Positions 34,701 to 48,500 of a DNA stretch of 64,000 bases are shown here, piece by piece; the stretch's first letter is position 1; each line of letters starts with the position of its first letter. Position numbers and translations under genes: made by a program. The stretch lies in assembly GCA_020631735.1 (NCBI GenBank), contig CM036223.1, positions 54,612,456-54,676,455 on the forward strand, given 5' to 3'. Under the pieces are notes generated by a model. The model worked only from the letters and a program-made list of their open reading frames with translations, did no database searches and was not told where the DNA came from. Origin of the DNA: Saccharum officinarum. Taxonomy: Eukaryota; Streptophyta; Magnoliopsida; Poales; Poaceae.

Positions 34701-35880
34701 ACATAGCCATGACGGCATATCGAATGAATATTGAAATATGTGAATGAACTTGTAAGATCGGGCGGGTGGTTTGGCCACTGCTAACATGCATTGGGAAAGG
34801 AGTCCCACTGTATTGTTTCCGCCTTATCAGTTAAGGACCGTACGTTGTTGGCCCTCGCGTCATGGAGTTTTTATTAGTACTAGCCATGTACCCATGTCGG
34901 GTAAGCCTTACTTTGGTTAGTCCATTACGAGAACGTCTAACCTCGCACTGGGAGTGGAGAGATGGCGAGAGTAATGTGTACCCTCGGGGCTAGAATCGGG
35001 CCGGGTTCGAGGAGTACTGTGCTCTCGGGTGGCGATGGACACGTTCTGGTTTTGGGAAAACCCGAGTAAGAGTTGATATATGCAAGATTCAATTCTACAT
35101 ATGTCGTGTGGTTAGGAATCCCCAGCTGGGTAAATGAAGCGGTTCGAATCGTCGTTACTCCACGAGAAAGGAGTCTTGGCCTTGCACCAACATCGTAGTT
35201 AAGAACTGGAATTGAAAGAAAGAATGAGAAAGGTTTTGATGATAATTACTTTGATCTAGATTAGGATCACCTAGAATTGGTTAATGAACCATCAATGGTA
35301 AAAGTAAAATGTTGAAGATAAGGACTTACTTTAATAAGCTTTTCTGCAAAAAGAAAATTTGATTCTTGATTACCCGTACCTTGATTCCCTAAAGCTAGCA
35401 TGCCCTTGGAGTCTTTGTCTTAGTCGGGTAAGTCTTGTTGAGTACTCTCGTACTCAGGGTTTGTTAACCCCTTGTTGCAGGTGCGGTTCATGAACAAGTC
35501 TGCTTCGAGCCTTGTTGCATGACCGTCGTGGTTGAAGACAGTGACGATGAGTAGATTGTGTGGCCTTTGGGCAAGGCATCTCGCTTGTGTGTTGTAATAA
35601 AGTTACTACCGATACTTCTCTACTACTGGTTTGTAATAATGTTACATAAGGTTTTAAGTTGAAAACTGGTTTGTAACCTAAGTTATTGTAAGACTTCCGC
35701 TACTTTACTCTGTTGAATATTTTGAATAAACTGTTGTAATATTGCAATACTCCTGTGATTGGATCCTGTTCGGAGGAAAACAGGCCTTTTAAGTTATGGT
35801 GAACATAAGTACGACTGTCAGAGGTCATTATGGCAATGACGTGTGCTTGTGGGCCATCATAATTAGGAGGTTCTGTCACA
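31767..35880 (+). repeat. LTR 3 of element C
   Basis: 4114 bp, TGTAACACCCCGGGTGTTATAG to TTCTGTCACA. Differs from LTR 1 by scattered single-base changes. TATA box at 32980-32988, GC-rich block to about 33715, hairpin GAGTAC-TCTC-GTACTC near 35440. Followed by the CAAAG duplication. Confidence 0.93.
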
Positions 35881-38800
35881 CAAAGTTGGGCTGTCAGTCG
35901 GCTAGGGGAACCCTGATGGCCATCTCGGCCTGGGCTTGGTGGCCGACAGCGCCAGGTCGCGCTCGCCACTTGGCAAGCCATTCACCGGCGCGTGTCAACC
36001 GGCCGGGCCACGGTGTTCTACATGGTCGCCACGACGCCCTGGAAGCATCCCCTCCCGCTTGCCTTCGTGCTCCTTTTCTCATCTCCGCTCTCGGGCACGC
36101 GCATGGCCACCACGGCAAGCCACTGACCCGCACGCCACCACCGCGCCTCCATCTTCCAATCCACCTCGCCCACAACCGCGCCACCCACTTCTCTTCAACC
36201 GGTGCACCTTTTCGGAGCGCGTGACCGCAAGGTGAGCAGGATTCGACCGTCGCCACCGCTGTCACCATGACCGGAACGCCGCCATGCTCTCGGTCCACCG
36301 TGGCCGGCGCTCTGTAGAGCTTGGCATGGGCCAGCACCTCTCGTTTCTCGTTGCCTGCATCACGTCGTAGGTGTAGCCGCCCTTAGTTGCCGTGCGGGAG
36401 TCTTTCCATCGGTCGCCGCCGTCGGCCCAGCACCGATGTCCGCCATCGCCGTCGGCAACCACGCCCGGTGCAGCAGAGGTTGGGGAGAGGGTAGGTCTAG
36501 GTGCGGTGTGACGTGGAGAGTACGTAGGAGCGCTTGGTTCCACCGGAGGAGCCGCCGGCGGCGAGGAATCCCTCGCCGGAGCTCCTCCCCTGCTCCCTGT
36601 GTGTATGACGGGCGGGCCCCGTCTGTCGGCACGGGGTCTTCCCTGTGTTGTTTGGCTGGGCCGCCGTGGGCCGAGCTAGGCTTTCGGGCCGGCCTAGTAA
36701 CCGAGTAGGCCAAGAAATATTGATGTTTGTTTTATTCTTTTTCCAGAATTTGAATGCAAGCTTTGAAAATTCATACATCTTGTTTTAGAGATCCAAATGG
36801 TCTGGTTCAAAATGTGTTGTTCTCTATGAGAGGTCTAGTTTATTATAAAAATATAATGTGTACCATGTTTTGTGATTAATTAAATAGTTATTATTTATCT
36901 CTTTTATTCTTGTAGAAAAAGGAGAAAATGATATCTCTTTCTGTGAAGCTCCAAATGATATGAAATTTTTATAGAGAACTGCTCATACCATGAATAGCTT
37001 ATGGTTAAATTTTCATGCAATTTGGATGTGGTTTGGTGGAGTTATATAATTATCTTGTTTGCTTGAATGGATCTTGTGTGAATTTTCATAATTTTTCTAT
37101 AGATCCAGTAAGGGTGAAACTTGGTGAATGTTGTTCTTATGTTAGAAGGATGCTAGGAAAAAAATTGAAGTCTGTTGTTTGATACTTCTAAATAGGGTTT
37201 CCTATTTATGCTAGAAATAGACCTGCCATCTGTTATTTTTGATATCTCCATAATTGCTTGTCAAAATGAAGTGAAATTTTTATGGTAGCCTATGTGAATC
37301 ATGAGGTGACTACTGTAATTTTTGTAGATTTTTATATATAGTTTTACTGTATGTTTCTTTAATAACCTAATTAACTAAATAAATTATAAAAGAATATTAA
37401 ATAATTTATTTAGAAGTTGGCACTATACTTTCTGATGTTTCTTTGGTATGCACAACAAGTTGGTAAACTTGGTTTGGTCCAATTGTGCTTTTGAATCGTC
37501 ATTAATTATTTAAGTTAGTGAATCTGCCATTTCTGGACAGATTTGCTAGTTAAGAGAATTAACCTATGTTAATGATGTTTTCATGCTTGGTGATCTATAG
37601 CAAAGTTGTTGAGAATTTCATGAACTAGTTGCTGGTAAAGTTTGGTAGCATTTGGACTTATAGTTTACAAATGACAGCTGTTCCAAGTTGGGTTCAGTTT
37701 TGGAAGTGTTCTCTGTCTTTTAGAACAGATTCTGTATGTATGCTATTTTAACTTGGTAAATGATTAAATCATGCTTAGATGTTTATAAATGAAATGTAGA
37801 CAATTTCATAAGCTTTCCAGAATGTCCTCTTTCAGGTCAATTGGATTGGTAGAACTTCAGTTGTGAGTTTTCTTAGCTACTGTTGATATTATGTGGTAAA
37901 TACTAAATTGCTGGAATCTTGTTATGTGTGTGTCTTAACCTTGTGGCACTTAGTGGTTTCTTAGAGGTGTTCAAACATGTTAATACCGGAGAGGAAATTT
38001 GCACCTAAGCTTGAAGTGATTTGAATAGAGCACCATATAACTTGGTTTTGTGCTTACAACGTTGCAATGTCATTGCATTCATCTTCACATCATTCATGCA
38101 CGTCCATAAATCATGTCATTTTTGGATGCATACATGAAATTCATTGGATGCAAATACATGCAATAGGTGTGCCAAGAATCGTGTTACGAGCAAAGTCCCG
38201 CTGGACGTGGAACCCGAAGTTGAAGTCCGTTCTAGAACCGGAGGTCCAGTCCGACGAAGCCGGAGAAGACGTGGGAATCGTTCTTGAAGCTGACCCTTGA
38301 TCTATCTTCTTTCGGTTAAGGCAAGCCCCGGAGCATTATAAGCCTCCTACTTTTAAAGCAATTATCTTTATATATATGTTATATGTATTGTTGCATTACG
38401 TGATAGGAGTTGGTTGGAAACCCTTGCTGCATTGATAACACTCCTTGTCCAGCAATTCGAACCTTGAATCCTATGTAGACAGGATCGTATCTATGCTTAG
38501 CCCTGCTAAATTAGACCGGTAGAAGTCGGGTGATTTCCTGTCACCTGCGAGATATAGAGCTTTGTCAGGTCACGGTTGGCTATATTTGCTATCGTGGAAA
38601 TGAACCATGTGTTAATGAAATAAAATGAGACCGGGCGGGATGACGATAGTGAAGCAGCAAGGCATGGAGGTCTTGGGTGTGGATCTATCCCCGTCTGTGT
38701 CGATTAAGGACCGAGACCTGGAGCCTTCTATGTCATTTTGAACGCATGCCTGACATTTAGTTGGCCGGCCTGAGGTTGCCGACCGCGAAGCCTAGTAGCT

Positions 38801-39822
38801 CAACTCAGGCTGCGAAGTCGAAAAGTGAAAGTCGCCTCGGAAGGGAGCCAGAGGGTCCAAGGGCAGGTGAGTTAAAAGTCCTGAGCATCCTGGCCACTGG
38901 TATCCCCGAGAACGCGGCGCTGTTCGGGCCCACCCTGAGTTGTACCAAAGGTTATCTACGGCTGCCTTTAGCGGGGTTTGCCGGGTGAGTGTCAGGAATA
39001 CCCCCTCAGCTGAGTTGGAATCGATTCGAGTCGCCGTCTCTCCCGGATAGTGAGAAACTTGACTGGTTATCTCCAGCGTAGATACACTAATTATTAATGA
39101 TGGTTCGGAATTGATGATAATGATGATGATGGCCTTATTATACCTGCTATGGTTAATATTGTTTGCTCCTAATAAAGTGATTGCTCTAGTACAGGTGCTA
39201 ATCTAGATGACAGATTAATGATTATTAACTTGATGCTTAAGCATTAATGATTACTGATTTGTAATAAGCTTTTCTGCAAATGAGTCAAGCTAGCCCACTT
39301 TATAAAGCCTTGCATAATCCTTGGTGTCACCGTTGTTTCTGGTTTTTGACGGGTAAGTCTAGCTGAGTACCTTCTCGTACTCAGGGTTTATTCCCACCTG
39401 TTGCAGGTAGCAGATTCGTACTTGTTGCTGCAAGTATGGTCTTCGCCATGTGGGCGTGAAGACTAGACCATATGGGCATGGTCTCTGTAGTATCTCTTCT
39501 GGTATGCTTTTGCAGGATGTGACTATGTACTGGCAGTATTTGATTATTAAATGGTTCCAGAAATTATGTTGCTTCCGCTAATCTGTATTTTAGTTTTGTA
39601 ATAAAATTATTTGTACTCCGATGTATGAGAGCTACTTACGAACTGTTGTAACAAGTGTTGTGTTATGTTGAATCACTACGATCTTGGTTGCTCTCGGTTT
39701 GGTTTGAAATCCTTCGTGATTTCGTGGACTACCGGAGTTATATGGGCTCAAGTTTGAGAATTTGATCGTTTCGGCGATTGTTTTTGAACTTGTGCTCTTA
39801 TAATTTGGACGGTTCCGTTACA
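35881..39822 (+). repeat. 5' LTR of element B, right part (starts with TSD copy CAAAG)
   Basis: CAAAG (35881-35885) is the right target duplication of C. The rest matches 46417-50357 of B's 3' LTR closely and ends TTCCGTTACA. It contains a GC-rich block (35886-36720) and the 8-bp hairpin CTGAGTAC-CTTCTC-GTACTCAG (39363-39384). Identical 75-codon frames at 38761 and 49295 reflect LTR duplication, not a gene. Confidence 0.92.
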
Positions 39823-39824
39823 GC

Positions 39825-39837
39825 TGGTATCGGAGCA
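39825..39837 (+). other. Primer-binding site of element B
   Basis: TGGTATCGGAGCA, one mismatch from the initiator tRNA-Met complement, two bases inside the LTR. Confidence 0.85.
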
Positions 39838-41172
39838 AAATTCAACAGTAAACACTTCATTTGTGTATTTAAACAAAAGTTTTTGTGAAAATTTTTAATT
39901 CTAATCTAAAGAGTGCCAGTGGTTATATCCTATATGCCCAAATAAGGACTATTAGGTGGCTTACTAAAGTACTAACTTGGGGTTTTTGCTTGTTTTCTGT
40001 TTCGTTGTCCATACGACGTGCTATTGTATGGATGCCATCCGCTTGGGTGCTAATGTATGGATCAAAATACCTCTACGCCCTGGTAAGTAGGAGTTGTGAG
40101 AGCATGACCGTCCAACCGTCGGTCTAGGGGAGAGTAGTTATGGTTACTCGCATAATTACATATTTAATCATGTGATTATGAAAGTACTTAATTGTGGGTA
40201 TATATGTCGGGTAGCTTTGATACTGAAGTATATACATCGGGGGATGTATGTATGGAAAGTATTTAGTTTACTGCTTTCTTGTGTGCTATATTGGGAATTG
40301 TTGGGCTGAAATGCAATTTTCTGCAGGTACACTAACAACGTTTCCTGTAGAACGACTAGTTATCGTTATTGAGAGAACGTGTGTATGCCACCGAACTATA
40401 CGCTAGAATTTTGAAATTCTTCCTAGGTTTGTGAGGACGTACAGTTCGTGCATGCACCATGTTCGCATCATACATTGCATTCTGCATTACTCCCTCCCTT
40501 ATAAATTGCTTATCCCATTCTTTTAAAATTTTCTTCCCTCCAAACGGTTGTCCCATAAATAGTTGCATTCTTTCATGAAGAATTGGGGGTGGTCAACCAA
40601 CCTAGTGGAGTGATCAGTAGGTCAGCCTTAAAAACCCAATTCATTCCTGGCCCGTGGGGGAAAGCAAGACACAGGTTCATGATGTATCTACTCGAGCTGG
40701 GATGTGTTTTGATCTACAACTTGTCTCTCCCTTGCTTCTAACCTTGTATCCATCCTTGTTTGCTACCCCTCTTTGGATGATGTTGTTTCTACACGCCTAA
40801 TTCCTGACACGTGAGGATTCCTCATGGGTGTGTGTTCGGTAATGGTGTTGCGATTAGTACTCCATGGTGCCGCGACGAAACCGGGAGCCTCCTGTGGCGC
40901 GCGACACAAGGTTGTGCTGCTCGGCACGCGCAGGTATCAATGGTTGCTAGTCATGATCCATTATGGAGCTACACCAATGTGTTATCTTCTCGTGAACCTT
41001 TTCCTTGAATGTCATTCTCTATCTTGTCAGAAGATCCGTACCTCAAACCAAGAAATTCCCCTCTTTTGAGACTGGAAATTGGATAGTTAGATACAATCTC
41101 TTCTGTATGCTTATATAATTCATCAGCAGCCTTCCGACGTCATCAATGCTTACTAGTTTCACCTACTTACAG
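39838..41172 (+). other. Leader of element B, ORF1 replaced by unrelated sequence
   Basis: The first part aligns with the A leader, including the candidate donor CTG|GTAAGT (GT at 40083) and a partly duplicated GTGCTA(T/A)TGTATGGAT (40019 and 40050). From about 40505 to 40825 it no longer resembles A: where A has about 845 bases containing ORF1, B has about 320 bases with no recognisable coding. Similarity returns near 40825 (GCCGCGACGAAACCG). It ends ACTTACAG, acceptor-like, right before the gag ATG. Confidence 0.6.
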
Positions 41173-44100
41173 ATGTCTCGTCAGCTTCGCTCTAGCAGTC
41201 GGAGTCGTGGTAATACAGAACTGCCATCGTCTCCTCCGCAACCTACCTCTGCTGAGTTGCTGCAAATGCTTGCCGAAAGTCAGCGAGCTTTGGACGAGAG
41301 TGTCAGAAACCATGTCCATCAGGAACCTGAGCCTGCCCAGTACAGCAACTATAAAGATTTCTTAGATACTGAGCCTCCTATTTTTCGAGAAGCAGAAGAA
41401 CCACTTCAAGCAGACGAATGGTTGAACACTATAGAACAGAAGTTTCGTGTGCTCAAGGTGGCAGATGATATGAAAACAGAATATGCTTCGCAACAGTTGC
41501 AAGGACCTGCAGGTGTTTGGTGGTGTCACTATCAGAGTACCCTGCCTGAGAATATGGAAGTAGTTTGGGATCAGTCCAAGGAAGCATTTCGGGGACATTA
41601 CATTCCTGCTGGTCTCATGGCAATCAAGCACACCAAGTTTATGAAGCTCACTCAAGGGGACAAAAGTGTAACAGAATATCTACATGCTTTCATCAACTTG
41701 TCAAGATATGCTCCGGAATTTGTTAATACGGAAGTTAAGAAGATTGCAAGTTTCAAAAGAGGGTTGTGTCCTAAATTGATGAAGGCCATGTGCAATAGCA
41801 AGTGTGCAACTTTCAACGAGTTTGTCAGTGATACTATCCTTCAAGAGAACTGTAATGCTGTGTATGCTGCTTCTAAGAGCCAAGAGAAATCTCATGAATC
41901 TAATGCACCTACGACCCATACTCTGGTGGTGATTACACCTCAGTATTATTCGCCTGACATATCTACCAGATATCACCCATATCAGAAACAGGATCCGGTC
42001 AAGAGGAGCAGTATTAAGAAAGGAAAGCCTAAGGCACCGCCAAGTAACCGCCCATGTTGGAATTGCAAGATGTCAGGTCATTGGGCCAAATATTGTCCTC
42101 TTCCGCAGAAGAAATCAAATGATAATAAGGCAGATGTGTGTAAAGGATGGGTTCGATACACCACGGTGGAATCCATTCCTACGGGTGAGATTATCACTGC
42201 TGGTGCATTTTTAGTGAACCAACATCCTGCAATCGTGCTGTTTGATTCAGGTGCTTCCCACTCTTTTATCAGTTCAACGTTTGCAGCCAAGCATGATATG
42301 AAGGTCGTTACTTTAGATAATAGTGGTTATAATATTAGTGCTGCCGGAAATAATATTTCAACCAACCAGTTGGTCTTAGGAGCAAAGATCGAGATAGAAG
42401 GACGTCTGTATGATCTAGATCTCGTGGTATTACCAGGATTGGGTTTAGATGTAATCTTAGGTATGAAGTGGATGAGTGGAAACGGTGTTCTGATCGATAC
42501 CTCTACGAGAGTGGTTATGTTGAGGGATCCAAAAGATCAACAAGCTTTTCTAGTGCAACTTCCTAGAGACGTTAGTCCTCAGACTACAGTTACCGCTATG
42601 ATAGCAAAAGCAAAAGAGATTACAGAAGTTCCTGTAGTGTGTGAATTTCCAGATGTTTTTCTCGATGATTTGCCAGGATTACCTCCAGATCATGATGTAG
42701 AATTCAAGATTGAGTTAATTTCGGGTACCGCACCAATTTCTAAAAGACCATATAGAATGCTGCCGAATGAGTTAACTGAACTCAAGACACAACTTAGCGA
42801 ACTTTTGCACAAAGGGCTGATCCGTCCTAGTTCTTCTCCGTGGGGTTGTCCTGCTATCTTTGTGAAGAAGAAGGACCAGTCTCTACGTATGTGTGTAGAC
42901 TATCGACCACTCAATGCAGTCACTATCAAGAACAAGTATCCGTTGCCTCGTATTGATATCTTGTTTGATCAGTTGTCTAAAGCAAAGGTATTCTCGAAGA
43001 TTGATCTGAGATCTGGTTATCATCAAATTAAAATCCGTCCGGAAGACATACCAAAGACCGCTTTCTCTACCAGATACGGGTTATATGAATATCTTGTCAT
43101 GTCTTTTGGTCTGACCAATGCTCCTGCACATTTCATGTACCTGATGAATTCAGTATTCATGCAAGAGCTGGACAAGTTTGTGGTGATATTCATTGATGAT
43201 ATTCTCATCTATTCTGAAAATGAAGAAGAACATGCCGAGCATCTGAGAATTGTTTTATCCAGATTACGTGAACATAAGCTTTACGCCAAGTTCAGTAAAT
43301 GTGAATTCTGGTTAAAGAAGGTACCTTTCCTCGGTCATGTATTGTCTGGTGAGGAATTTCAGTAGACCCGACTAAGATACAGGAAGTTTTGGATTGGAAG
43401 GCACCAACTACAGTGCATGAAGTTAGGAGTTTTCTTGGATTGGCTGGCTACTATCGTCGTTTTATTCAGGATTTCTCTAAAATAGCTAAGCCTATGACTC
43501 GACTACTTGAGAAGGATAGGAAGTTTGATTGGACTCCGGAGTGTGAACAAGCTTTCTGCACACTACGGACTTTGTTAACATCAGCTCCTGTATTAGCGCA
43601 ACCTGACATTGAGAAACCGTTTGATGTGTATTGTGATGCATCGGGTACTGGTTTAGGTGGCGTACTTATGCAAGAAGGCCGAGTTATTGCGTATGCTTCG
43701 CGTCAGTTAAGAAAACATGAAGTTAACTATCCGACTCATGACTTGGAGTTAGCTGCTGTAGTGCATGCTCTGAAAATCTGGAGACACTATTTGCTTGGAA
43801 ATATATGCAATATTTATACAGATCATAAGAGTCTTAAGTACATATTTACTCAACCTGAGTTAAATATGCGCCAGAGAAGATGGTTAGAGTTGATCAAGGA
43901 TTATAACCTCCAGGTGCATTACCATCCGGGTAAAGCAAATGTGGTTGCCGATGCCTTGAGTAGAAAATCTCACTGCAACTCTCTGATAGAAGAAGACTTT
44001 CATTTGTCCCACCTCTTACATCCTATTGTAATCCATCATATCACTGTAGATTGTTCTTTGAGAAGTAGAATCATTGAGTTACAGAAGACTGATACTGGTG

Positions 44101-45570
44101 TATTTCACATCAAGAGAAAGATGAAAGAGCAAGAAACTAAGCATTTTCGAATCGATGAGAAGGGAATTCTCTGGTTCAAAGATAGACTCGTTGTGCCAAA
44201 AGATAAAGAGCTCAGAAATCAAATCTTATCTGAAGCCCATTCTTCTAAGTTGTCCATCCATCCTGGTAGTAGTAAGATGTATCAGGATCTCAAGCCGTAT
44301 TATTGGTGGACCAAGATGAAGAAGGAAATTGCAGCCTATGTCGCTAAGTGTGATAATTGTTGTAGAGTTAAGGCCATTCACATGAAGCCTGGTTTACTCC
44401 AGCCTTTGTCTGTTCCAGGTTGGAAGTGGGACGACATTGTTATGGACTTTATTGTCGGATTACCAACCACCCAAAGAGGTTTCGACTCTGTTTGGGTTAT
44501 AGTTGATCGTCTGACAAAGTCTGCTCACTTTATCCCTGTGAAGAGTAACTATCACCCACACCAATATGCTGACATTTACTTTCAAGAAGTCGTACGTCTT
44601 CATGGAGTGCCTGGGTCTATTGTCTCTGACAGAGGACCACAGTTTACTGCTCGTTTTGGGAGCGCCTACATCAGAATCTTGGAACTAATTTGGTCCGTAG
44701 TTCTGCTTATCATCCACAGACGTCGGGGCAGACTGAGCGTGTGAATCAGATTCTTGAAGACATGCTTAGGGCTTGCATCATCTCTTGTAATGGCTCCTGG
44801 GAGAAATGGTTGCCTCTCGCTGAATTCTCTTACAACAACAGTTATCAAGAGAGTATCCAAATGGCTCCTTTTGAAGCTTTATATGGTCGCAAGTGTAGAA
44901 CTCCTTTGAACTGGGTGGAACCAGGAGAAAGAAGATTCTATGGTATTGACTTTGTAAAAGAAGCCGAGGAGCAAGTTCGTGCTATACAGAAAAATATAGC
45001 AGCTGCTCAGGCTAGACAAAAGAGCTACGCAGATAAGAGGAGGAAACCTATTGAGTTTGAAGTAGGTGACCATGTCTATCTGAAGGTGTCCCCTATGAGA
45101 GGAGTAAAGCGTTTGGGATCAAAAGGAAGCTTGAGCCTCGATACGTTGGACCCTATCGGATCATCGAGAAAAGTGGAAGAGTAGCTTATAAGCTTAGTTT
45201 ACCTCGTGAGTTGGGAGCTATCTTTCCGGTATTCCATGTATCTCAACTGAAGAAATGTCTCCGTCTTCCTGAGGAAAGAGTAGAAGTGAGACGCATCAAA
45301 TTGCAATCCGATCTTTCGTATGAGGAGAAACCGATATATGTTCTGGGTACTCTGGAAAGGGTAACTCGGAATCGAGTAGTCAAATTATACAAGGTGGTTT
45401 GGAGTAATCACGGTGAACGTGATGCAACTTGGGAAAAAGAGGATTATTTAAAGGACAACTATTCCGCTTTCTATGAAAAATGGTACGACTTTCAAATCTC
45501 GGGACGAGATTTTTATAAGGGGGAGGGCTGTAACACCCTGGTGTTAGTTAGCCTCATAATGCATTCATAA
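41173..45570 (+). pseudogene. gag-pol of element B (three frameshifts, otherwise well preserved)
   Basis: Start chosen at ATG 41173 (MSRQLRS), which follows TTACAG and lines up with the gag starts of A and C; an upstream in-frame ATG exists at 41146. Gag ([10 protein letters not shown]), zinc knuckle [14 protein letters not shown] near 42055, protease DSGA near 42244, RT with FIDD near 43190, RNase H DVYCDASG near 43623, integrase CDNCC near 44350, MDFIVG and SDRGPQF, then a chromodomain-like end (RDATWEKEDYL). All catalytic motifs I can see are intact. Frameshifts near 43353, 44660 and 45115 break it. The last frame has lost its usual stop and reads through the polypurine tract into the LTR, ending at 45570. 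Recently dead or recoverable by sequence correction. Confidence 0.94.
45494..45528 (+). promoter_or_regulatory. Hairpin plus polypurine tract of element B
   Basis: AAATCTCG-GGA-CGAGATTT (45494-45512) and AAGGGGGAGGGC (45517-45528) directly before the 3' LTR; same layout as A and C. Confidence 0.8.
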
Positions 45571-48500
45571 TGCATGATCATGGCATGACATTACCATAAG
45601 CATCGTCATTTCATGTGCATCCTTGTTTGAAACATGACCTTGTAACTTTGCAACATTGTGGTTTCTATGTGCTTCCTTTATATGTTGCTAGGGTTTTTGT
45701 ATAGATGACATATGTGATGCTATTGTGTGACTTGGGGGCTTGAAAACATCTTTGATATGTTAGTGGAGCAAAATGAGCTAGGGTCTATATTCATGTTTTG
45801 ACCAAAATCCAAATTTGACTAGGTTTGACTCCAGTTTGACCATAGCATTGATCTGCTTTGACCAATTTAAAAGTGGTACCTAGAGATCTTGCATGGATGT
45901 GCACCCTTTACCAAAGTTGTAGCCAATTTATCAAGGAACAAAAGTCTCAATATGACCATCTCATGAAAATGGCTAGAACATCCTCAAACAGGGCCCACAA
46001 GTCAGGTTTCCATGTTGTTTCAACACTTAGCAAATTTTCTAAGTCAAAAGGTGACATTTCAGTTTCATGTGCCCACCTTTGGAGCATTGTAAATCTCAAA
46101 CTGTGCTGAACTAGCTCTAACCCATATTGACACTTTTGTAGCACTCACTTAGCTCTACAATATTGTCAATAACACCATCACCTAGTTCTTAAGGGTTTAG
46201 GAGCTAGAGTGCTTTGAAAATCAGGTTTCAGTCGGGTGGGTTGACTGAATCTCGGTTTCAGTTTCAAGGTGCCTCCCTTTGGGACCTTTTATCTTCCAAT
46301 TCAGACCGAACTAGCTCAAGTCCATATTGACACAATTGGAGATCTCATGTAGGTCTACAAGTTTGCTAATGTAACCTGTCGCTAAATCGAGCGGGTTTAG
46401 GAATTGTTAGGGGGCAAAGTTGGGCTGTCAGTCGGCTAGGGGAACCCTGATGGCCATCTCGGCCTGGGCTTGGTGGCCGACAGCGCCAGGTCGCGCTCGC
46501 CACTTGGCAAGCCGTTCACCGGCGCGTGTCAACCGGTCGGGCCACAGTGTTCTACATGGTCGCCACGACGCCCTGGAAGCATCCCCTCCCGCTGGCCTTC
46601 GTGCTCCTTTTCTCATCTCCGCTCTCGGGCACGCGCATGGCCACCGCGGCAAGCCATTGACCCGCACGCCACCACCGCGCCTCCATCTTCCAATCCACCT
46701 CGCCCACAACCGCGCCACCCACTTCTCTTCACCCGGTGCACCTTTTCGGAGCGCGTGACCGCAAGGTGAGCAGGATTCGACCGTCGCCACCGCTGTCACC
46801 GCGACCGGAACGCCGCCGTGCTCTCGGTCCACCGTGGCCGGCGCTCTGTAGAGCTTGGCATGGGCCGGCACCTCTCGTTTCTCGTTGCCTGCATCACGTC
46901 GTAGGTGTAGCCGCCCTTAGTTGCCGTGCGGGAGTCTTTCCGTCGGTCGCCGCCGTCGCCCAGCACCGATGTCCGCCATCGCCGTCGGCAACCACGCCCC
47001 GGTGCAGTAGAGGTTGGGGAGAGGGTAGGTCTAGGTGCGGGGTGACGTGGAGAGTACGTAGGAGCGCTTGGTTCCACCGGAGGAGCCGCCGGCGGCGAGG
47101 AATCCCTCGCCGGAGCTCCTCCCCTGCTCCCTGTGTGTATGACGGGCGGGCCCCGTCTGTCGGCGCGGGGTCTTCCCTGTGTTGTTTGGCTGGGCCGCCG
47201 TGGGCCGAGCTAGGCTTTCGGGCCGGCCTAGTAACCGAGTAGGCCAAGAAATATTGATGTTTGTTTTATTCTTTTTCCAGAATTTGAATGCAAGCTTTGA
47301 AAATTCATACATCTTGTTTTAGAGATCCAAATGGTCTGGTTCAAAATGTGTTGTTCTCTATGAGAGGTCTAGTTTATTATAAAAATATAATGTGTACCAT
47401 GTTTTGTGATTAATTAAATAGTTATTATTTATCTCTTTTATTCTTGTAGAAAAAGGAGAAAATGATATCTCTTTCTGTGAAGCTCCAAATGATATGAAAT
47501 TTTTATAGAGAACTGCTCATACCATGAATAGCTTATGGTTAAATTTTCATGCAATTTGGATGTGGTTTGGTGGAGTTATATAATTATCTTGTTTGCTTGA
47601 ATGGATCTTGTGTGAATTTTCATAATTTTTCTATAGATCCAGTAAGGGTGAAACTTGGTGAATGTTGTTCTTATGTTAGAAGGATGCTAGGAAAAATTTG
47701 AAGTCTGTTGTTTGATACTTTTAAATAGGGTTTCCTATTTATGCTAGAAATAGACCTGCCATCTGTTATTTTTGATATCTCCATAATTGCTTGTCAAAAT
47801 GAAGTGAAATTTTTATGGTAGCCTATGTGAATCATGAGGTGACTACTGTAATTTTTGTAGATTTTTATATATAGTTTTACTGTATGTTTCTTTAATCACC
47901 TAATTAACTAAATAAATTATAAAAGAATATTAAATAATTTATTTAGAAGTTGGCACTATACTTTCTGATGTTTCTTTGGTATGCACAACAAGTTGGTAAA
48001 CTTGGTTTGGTCCAATTGTGCTTTTGAATCGTCATTAATTATTTAAGTTAGTGAATCTGCCATTTCTGGACAGATTTGCTAGTTAAGAGAATTAACCTAT
48101 GTTAATGATGTTTTCATGCTTGGTGATCTATAGCAAAGTTGTTGAGAATTTCATGAACTAGTTGCTGGTAAATTTTGGTAGCATTTGGACTTATAGTTTA
48201 GAAATGACAGCTGTTCCAAGTTGGGTTCAGTTTTGGAAGTGCTCTCTGTCTTTTAGAACAGATTCTGTATGTATGCTATTTTAACTTGGTAAATGATTAA
48301 ATCATGCTTAGATGTTTATAAATGAAATGTAGACAATTTCATAAGCTTTCCAGAATGTCCTCTTTCAGGTCAATTGGATTGGTAGAACTCCAGTTGTGAG
48401 TTTTCTTAGCTACTGTTGATATTATGTGGTAAATACTAAATTGCTGGAATCTTGTTATGTGTGTGTCTTAACCTTGTGGCACTTAGTGGTTTCTTAGAGG

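Larger units (their letters stand above)
13739..35880 (+). mobile_element. Compound Ty3/gypsy element C: three LTRs, two internal regions
   Basis: Order: LTR (13739-17823), internal (17824-23528), LTR (23529-27609), 100-N gap, internal lacking its first 1.9 kb or so (27710-31766), LTR (31767-35880). The outer LTRs share the perfect CAAAG duplication; the middle LTR has no target duplication of its own. LTR sharing of this kind arises by unequal recombination between LTRs. The gap at the end of the middle LTR also allows false duplication during assembly. The domains are those of A and B but the LTR and ORF1 are diverged, so C is a sister family. Confidence 0.9.

Noticed and set aside
38761..38988. 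75-codon frame identical at 38761 and 49295
   Set aside because: Identity comes from the two B LTRs being copies; no independent evidence of coding.
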